Below are positions 30,913 to 35,677 of a stretch of 35,677 nt of DNA, piece by piece. The DNA comes from an uncultured Ruminiclostridium sp. (lineage in GTDB: Bacteria > Bacillota > Clostridia > Oscillospirales > Ruminococcaceae). The notes beneath the pieces were generated by a model. It saw only the letters and a program-made list of their open reading frames with translations, searched no databases and was not told where the DNA came from. A program made the position numbers and the translations under genes. The stretch spans positions 1 to 35,677 of the forward strand of contig CANRFO010000023.1 of NCBI GenBank assembly GCA_947629925.1, given 5' to 3'. Positions within the stretch are counted from its first letter, which is position 1, and every line of letters begins with the position of its first letter.

Positions 30913-31725
30913 TTACTTTTTTCTGTATATAAGAAGTATAAATTCAGTTTCAACGCTAAGTCTGTTTAAATCGTCAAGCTTTTTCTGGTCTGCCTGTGAT
31001 GTTTTATAATAATAAGGTGTCATCATAAACAGATTTTTAATATCAGCGTTACAATCAAGCTGTATAATATTACTTATTTTCTCGGATTTTATAAGTTCAA
31101 AACCACATAACTCAGTATTTTCAGGTTTATTTTTATACGGCGTATCATATATTGCGGCTTTTAATGAATACAAATGGTTCTCATCAGGTATTGCAGTTAT
31201 AAAAATCCCGTCTTTTTTCAGAACTCTGTAAAACTCTTCCTTTGCCAAAGGAGCAAAAAGAGATATTACTATATCAAAACTTTCATCAGAAAAAGGAAGT
31301 TTATATGCGCTGGCCACAGCTAATTTAACATTTGTACAGCTTCTTGAAGCAAATTTCAAAGCCTCTTTTGAAACATCTATCGCATATACTTTCCCGTCTT
31401 TTTCACTTAAAATTTCATATATGCCTTTTGTGTAATAGCCTTCGCCGCAGCCCGAATCAAGGCAGAAAAATCCGTTTGATGAATACTGCTCTATAATTTT
31501 GCACAATTTGTTTTTTAAATGTGCATAATATCTCTTTTGCAAAAATTCCCGTCTGGCATTTATCATCAGCTTATTATCGCCGTGACCTTTCTGACTGTTT
31601 GAAGAAAGAAGATTTACATATCCTTGCTTAGCTTTGTCAAAGCAATGATTATTTTCACATTTATATGATTTTTCTTCTTCAATCAACAGCTCCCCGCAAA
31701 CGGGACACAAAAAACCTTTTACCAT
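30913..31725 (-). CDS. RlmA-like 23S rRNA (guanine-N1) methyltransferase
   Basis: This is 270 residues. The N-terminal zinc finger CPVCGELLIEEEKSYKCENNHC (7-28) is followed by DKAKQGYVNLL, the RlmA/TlrB hallmark. The SAM domain has CLDSGCGEGYYTKGIYEIL, VYAIDVSKEALKFAS and FDIVISLFAPLAKEEFYRVL. RlmA methylates 23S rRNA near the peptide exit tunnel; the TlrB branch gives tylosin resistance, so drug tolerance is possible but not indicated here. It sits 16 bases upstream of the HAD gene. Confidence 0.9.
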   Translation of the reverse strand: MVKGFLCPVCGELLIEEEKSYKCENNHCFDKAKQGYVNLLSSNSQKGHGDNKLMINARREFLQKRYYAHLKNKLCKIIEQYSSNGFFCLDSGCGEGYYTKGIYEILSEKDGKVYAIDVSKEALKFASRSCTNVKLAVASAYKLPFSDESFDIVISLFAPLAKEEFYRVLKKDGIFITAIPDENHLYSLKAAIYDTPYKNKPENTELCGFELIKSEKISNIIQLDCNADIKNLFMMTPYYYKTSQADQKKLDDLNRLSVETEFILLIYRKK

Positions 31726-31733
31726 AATTCCCT

Positions 31734-32570
31734 TTAATAAATTCTCTTATTTACATATGTATTTTCAGGAAAGCCATATTTCTTTGCTTCATTGTAAAGT
31801 TCCAGAGCGCGCTTCTTCTCGCCTATATCAATAAGAGAATTTATTGCCGCCGTTATACCGACGACAGTCTGATTTCTCTTACTTCTCAAACGATTAAGGT
31901 ATTCCCATTCTCCTACTGCATAAACAGTCACTGTATCCTTACTTCCAAGTGTTTCAAAAAATTCAGCGCACATATCTTCAATATAAATATCATTGCGCTT
32001 AAACGCTTTAATTTGTGCTGAAAGAAAAATAAGCTTGTAAAAGTTATATTCTTCTCTCAATTTATTGCTATCAATAAATTCTGAAAATTTGTTATTATAA
32101 TATTCTATATGTTCATGAGGAATATCTAAGTCAGAATGAACGGATAAAGCGGCTCTATGGGTTTCATATGCTATACGGTAATTCTCATTTGTAACTGATG
32201 TACTCTCAATAGCTGCTTTATACAGATCGTGCCAAAAATTCTCGTAACCTCCTGAAATAAGCGTAAAACGCTGTGTGCAGTCTGATATTGGCCAAAATCC
32301 GTATATTTTGTCATCCATAGAAACATATTCGACAAATTTCAAATGATTTTTATAAAGCTCATCGGGTTTTCTCAGCATAGCATAGCTGTCGGAAATATTC
32401 CAAAAGCAAAAGCATTTATCCTTAAAATCTGTTGCCTTACCGCTGCGTAACAATAGATCCATATACTCTATAACAGAAAAATCGGATTTTTCCTTTTCTT
32501 CATGCGTTAAAGCATTCCGCTGACCTGTGTGTTTGATACGCATAAATTCATCTCTGACAGCTTGTGTCAT
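31734..32570 (-). CDS. Unknown 278-residue protein, probably helical repeat
   Basis: I do not recognise this gene. It is rich in aromatic and charged residues and mostly helical, with spaced segments such as SVIEYMDLLLRSGKATDFKD, CFWNISDSYAMLRKP and KKRALELYNEAKKYGFPE that resemble TPR/SEL1-like units. The last unit has the TPR-like spacing of small and large hydrophobic residues. There are no signal peptide, membrane helices or catalytic motif. The ribosome site GAGGGGG precedes the ATG at 32570. It lies between the SDR gene and the RlmA-type gene in a same-strand block. Confidence 0.7.
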   Translation of the reverse strand: MTQAVRDEFMRIKHTGQRNALTHEEKEKSDFSVIEYMDLLLRSGKATDFKDKCFCFWNISDSYAMLRKPDELYKNHLKFVEYVSMDDKIYGFWPISDCTQRFTLISGGYENFWHDLYKAAIESTSVTNENYRIAYETHRAALSVHSDLDIPHEHIEYYNNKFSEFIDSNKLREEYNFYKLIFLSAQIKAFKRNDIYIEDMCAEFFETLGSKDTVTVYAVGEWEYLNRLRSKRNQTVVGITAAINSLIDIGEKKRALELYNEAKKYGFPENTYVNKRIY

Positions 32571-32589
32571 GCGGCTACCCCCTCAGCCT

Positions 32590-33279
32590 TTAAAATCCTC
32601 CGTCAACGCCAAGCACCTGTCCTGTTACAAACTCTGCTTCAGAAAGATACCTTGCGGCTTGCGCCACATCCTTTGGAGAACCTATTTTGCAAAGAGCTGT
32701 TGAATTTAAAAAATCGTTTATTTCCTCATCAGATAAATGAGAATTCATCTTGCTGTCTATCATTCCGGGGGCTATACAGTTAACTCTGACGCCTGAAAGT
32801 CCCACTTCCTTTGATAATGCTTTTGTAAAACCTATCATACCGGCTTTTGCAGCAGAATAAACGACTTCACAGGAAGCTCCGTATATCCCCCAAATAGAAG
32901 AAATATTTATAATACAACCTTTTTTTTGCTTTATCATAATTGGAAGAACAGCTTTTGTCAAAAGCATTGCGCCTGTCAGGTCAACGTCTGTTATCGTCTT
33001 TAGATCATTGTACGGAACATCTGTAAAAAGTCGAGTATCACTTATTCCTGCATTATTTATAAGCAAATCGCACGATGAAAGTGTATTGCCAAAACTGATT
33101 ATATCATCAGCAACGCTTTGATCCATACAGTATGACTTTGCATTATATTTATCTGCAATTTCATCAGCCGCAGCCTTATTAGTATGATAGGTGAAGATCA
33201 CATGATAGTCTTTTGCAAATTCTTCTACAAGTGCTCTACCGATTGCTCCGCTTCCTCCTGTAATAACAGCTGTTTTCAT
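32590..33279 (-). CDS. Short-chain dehydrogenase/reductase, FabG-like
   Basis: This 229-residue Rossmann enzyme has TGGSGAIGRALVEEF for NAD(P) binding, NNAGIS, the catalytic Ser in INISSIWGIYG, YSAAKAGMIGFTKAL with Tyr/Lys, and VRVNCIAPGMIDSKM. The C-terminus VTGQVLGVDGGF is characteristic of 3-oxoacyl-ACP reductase-type SDRs. It is not in a fatty-acid gene cluster, so the substrate is open. The start ATG at 33279 overlaps the clpE stop (TGATG), which shows coupling. Confidence 0.92.
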   Translation of the reverse strand: MKTAVITGGSGAIGRALVEEFAKDYHVIFTYHTNKAAADEIADKYNAKSYCMDQSVADDIISFGNTLSSCDLLINNAGISDTRLFTDVPYNDLKTITDVDLTGAMLLTKAVLPIMIKQKKGCIINISSIWGIYGASCEVVYSAAKAGMIGFTKALSKEVGLSGVRVNCIAPGMIDSKMNSHLSDEEINDFLNSTALCKIGSPKDVAQAARYLSEAEFVTGQVLGVDGGF

Positions 33280-35585
33280 CAAGATACCACCAATTCTCCT
33301 GCTTTAGAGGATACATTTATTTCGGAAATTCCGCTTTCGCCTTTCTCTACCACCAAATTTGCGACTTTATCTTCCAGCTCACGACGTATAACACGTCTTA
33401 TATCTCGGCCGCCGTATTTTCCGCCATAAGCCTTTGAAGCTATTGTTTTGTAAGCTGCTTCCGAAATTTTTAAAGAAATATTTTTTTCCGCAAGCGCTTT
33501 CTTCATTTCCTCCAGCATAAGCTTTGCAATCTTTACATAATTGTCCTCAGTAAGTGGATTAAACACCACTATTTCATCAATTCTGCCTAAAAACTCAGGA
33601 CGAAGGAACTCACGAAGGGCATTCATAGCCTTTTCTTTTGAAATATCTGCTTCTGTTTTTCCGAAGCCAAGACCTCCGCCCGAAGTATTTGAAGAACCTG
33701 CGTTTGACGTCATGGCAATAACAGTATTTTCAAAGCTTACAACTCTGCCGTGGGAATCAGTCACCTTTCCTTCATCAAGTATCTGAAGCAAAATGTTCAG
33801 AACATCGGGATGAGCCTTCTCAATTTCATCAAACAATATTACAGAATATGGTTTTCTTCTTACTTTTTCAGTGAGCTGACCTGCTTCATCATATCCTATA
33901 TAACCAGGGGGTGAGCCTATGATCTTACTTACACTATATTTTTCCATATATTCGCTCATATCAAGCCTTATAAGCGGATCAACAGTATCAAAAAGTTCTT
34001 CGGCAAGTACCTTTACAAGCTCGGTTTTACCAACGCCTGTCGGTCCTACGAATATAAACGAAGCGGGACGACGGCGGGATGAAAGCTGAACACGAGTTCT
34101 TTTGACTGCTGCCGCAACAAGCTCGCACGCCTTATCTTGACCTATCACCTTGCTTTTCAACGATTCTTCAAGCCTTGATATTTTTTTGAACTCCGTTTCC
34201 ATGATTTTGCTGGCAGGTATTCCTGTCCACAGCTCAATCACTTTGGAAACATCTTCTTCAGTAACAGTAATATGTGTAACTAACGGTTCCAACTCTTTGA
34301 TACGAAGCTCATTTTTAGACAATTGGGTTTTCAGGTCTGCTATTTGGGCATAGTCTGTATCATTGGCTTCGGAAGAAATTTCAACTATCTTTCTTTCCAG
34401 TTCCTTGTTATCTGCTTTTAAGCCTTCATACTCCGCAAGATCCGTACTTTTAATACTTGCGCATGCAGCGGACTCATCCAAAAGATCTATTGCTTTATCG
34501 GGCAGATATCTGTCGGTTATATATCTTTCAGAAAGCACTACACAGGAACGCAGAATATTATGAGGTATATTTATCTCATGATGTTTTTCATAGTAATCTT
34601 TTATTCCTTCAAGCAATTTTACGGTATCTTCGATGCTTGGTTCATTTACCGTTACAGGCTGAAAACGGCGCTCAAGCGCACTGTCTTTCTCAATATACTT
34701 TCTGTATTCGTTGAACGTAGTAGCTCCTATGACCTGAAGCTCCCCTCTTGATAAAGCAGGTTTAAACATATTGGCAGCATTCATCGTGCCTTCGCTATCG
34801 CCTGTTCCCACGAGATTATGGACTTCATCAATAAAAAGTATTATGTTTCCCGCATTTTTTATTTCTTCAATCAAAGCCTTCACACGGCTTTCAAACTGCC
34901 CTCTGAACTGCGTTCCTGCAATAAGGGCCGTAAGGTCAAGAAGATACAGTTCCTTTCCTCTAAGCCTAAAAGGAACATCACCTTCTGATAATTTCTGAGC
35001 AATTCCCTCCGCTATTGCAGTTTTGCCTACCCCAGGCTCACCGATAAGGCATGGATTATTTTTCGTGCGCCGTGAAAGGATTTGCGTAACTCTGTATATC
35101 TCCTGCTCACGTCCGATTATTCTGTCAAGTTCGCCACGCTTGGCTTTGGAAGTGAGATTTGTACAGAATGTCTCAAGAAATTTACGTTTTTTATTGGGTC
35201 TTTCTACCCTTTTTTCTGTTGATTGCTCTGATTTTTTCTCAGCAGCATCGGAATTTTCAGAAGAATTTGATGAAAAATTGTGCAGCATATTACGGAACAA
35301 AGGAGGAATTGCTGTGTTTGCGCCTCCGCTTTTAAATCCATCTACATTCTCTTCATCGTCTGTTTCCTCATCACTGTCCTGATCCTGTGTTCCGAATAAA
35401 AGTTCAAATTCGCTTTCAAGCTCTTCTTCATTAAGACCAAGCTGCTTTATATATTCAGACACCTGAGGGACATTAAGCTCTCTTGCACATTTAAGGCAAA
35501 GTCCTTCGTTACGTTTTTCATTTCCGCTCATTGTACTTATGAATACCACAGCAGGTCTTTTTTTACATCTACTGCACAGCATCAT
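33279..35585 (-). CDS. clpE: ClpE-type Clp ATPase with N-terminal zinc finger
   Basis: This 768-residue AAA+ unfoldase starts with a C4 zinc finger (C4, C7, C30, C33; [18 protein letters not shown]), the ClpE mark, and lacks the double Clp-N repeat of ClpC. An acidic/Ser-rich linker (65-130) follows. The first AAA module has GEPGVGKTA (182-190) and [11 protein letters not shown]; then a short middle region carries the UVR-like coiled coil and [20 protein letters not shown]. The second module has [19 protein letters not shown] and the ClpP-docking-type loop GLGFG. It partners ClpP in heat/stress protein turnover. No clear CtsR operator was seen upstream. The ribosome site AAAGGAG precedes the ATG. 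Confidence 0.93.
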   Translation of the reverse strand: MMLCSRCKKRPAVVFISTMSGNEKRNEGLCLKCARELNVPQVSEYIKQLGLNEEELESEFELLFGTQDQDSDEETDDEENVDGFKSGGANTAIPPLFRNMLHNFSSNSSENSDAAEKKSEQSTEKRVERPNKKRKFLETFCTNLTSKAKRGELDRIIGREQEIYRVTQILSRRTKNNPCLIGEPGVGKTAIAEGIAQKLSEGDVPFRLRGKELYLLDLTALIAGTQFRGQFESRVKALIEEIKNAGNIILFIDEVHNLVGTGDSEGTMNAANMFKPALSRGELQVIGATTFNEYRKYIEKDSALERRFQPVTVNEPSIEDTVKLLEGIKDYYEKHHEINIPHNILRSCVVLSERYITDRYLPDKAIDLLDESAACASIKSTDLAEYEGLKADNKELERKIVEISSEANDTDYAQIADLKTQLSKNELRIKELEPLVTHITVTEEDVSKVIELWTGIPASKIMETEFKKISRLEESLKSKVIGQDKACELVAAAVKRTRVQLSSRRRPASFIFVGPTGVGKTELVKVLAEELFDTVDPLIRLDMSEYMEKYSVSKIIGSPPGYIGYDEAGQLTEKVRRKPYSVILFDEIEKAHPDVLNILLQILDEGKVTDSHGRVVSFENTVIAMTSNAGSSNTSGGGLGFGKTEADISKEKAMNALREFLRPEFLGRIDEIVVFNPLTEDNYVKIAKLMLEEMKKALAEKNISLKISEAAYKTIASKAYGGKYGGRDIRRVIRRELEDKVANLVVEKGESGISEINVSSKAGELVVS

Positions 35586-35677
35586 GCTATCATCTCCTTT
35601 AAATAATATTTATAGCCTTGAGCAAAACCGTACAAACGCAGTAAATAAGCGGTGTTGCAAGACATAATAAATAAATT
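35586..35677. other. clpE upstream region at the window edge
   Basis: No gene is seen. On the minus strand a TTGTAC/TATAAA pair exists but with only a 15-base spacer. A CtsR heptad pair (GGTCAAA type) is not visible in this short piece. Confidence 0.3.

Overview
The window looks like chromosome of an anaerobic, spore-forming Clostridia, probably an Oscillospiraceae/Ruminococcus-type gut bacterium. The grounds are a clostridial-order rnfCDGEAB operon, a SigK-type sporulation sigma factor, spoVG, ClpE, strong GGAGG ribosome sites and AT-rich core genes. The species cannot be fixed from the sequence alone.

Layout. (1) Positions 1-~4350 are accessory DNA. They hold the N-terminal part of a MobC-like relaxosome protein running off the left edge, a repeat- and hairpin-bearing upstream region that resembles an oriT, a small HTH protein, a VanR/VanS-type two-component system, and a secreted protein behind an OmpR-type direct-repeat box. 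(2) Positions 4346-9034 form a visibly GC-richer island. A divergent HxlR-type redox regulator faces a tight minus-strand operon: six-Cys ACGX-repeat peptide, radical SAM/SPASM maturase, nitroreductase, PNPOx-ferredoxin fusion, zinc macrodomain, class M sirtuin (SirTM). This is the most interesting part of the window: a RiPP-type maturation cassette joined to a complete ADP-ribosylation writer/eraser pair. The radical SAM gene carries a Cys-to-Arg change in its CxxxCxxC cluster motif. (3) Positions 9544-14467 are a plus-strand operon: a Ddl-like protein with lost metal ligands, a DUF1934/YwiB protein, argS, a homocysteine-methyltransferase-like protein with lost zinc ligands, and a Nudix hydrolase. 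It converges on spoVG, and murC follows. (4) Positions 16271-23796 run on the minus strand: alkyladenine-type glycosylase, an AAA ATPase, a membrane GGDEF protein, then the whole Rnf complex (ferredoxin:NAD+ oxidoreductase coupled to ion export). (5) sigK (plus) is convergent with a long minus-strand block: YihY membrane protein, MreB, CCA-adding enzyme, amidohydrolase, purine nucleoside phosphorylase, HAD phosphatase, RlmA-type methyltransferase, an unknown 278-aa protein, an SDR reductase, and ClpE.

How the parts fit. The core blocks cover energy conservation (Rnf), translation (argS, CCA, RlmA), wall and shape (murC, MreB), purine salvage (amidohydrolase and PNP, overlapping or adjacent genes), sporulation (sigK, spoVG) and proteostasis (ClpE). 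The island combines an oxidant-type regulator, flavin and iron-sulfur proteins, a Cys-rich peptide, and NAD+-consuming protein modification with its reversal. This suggests a redox-responsive pathway whose ADP-ribosyl acceptor is not evident in the window. No tRNA, rRNA, CRISPR array or intact transposase was seen.
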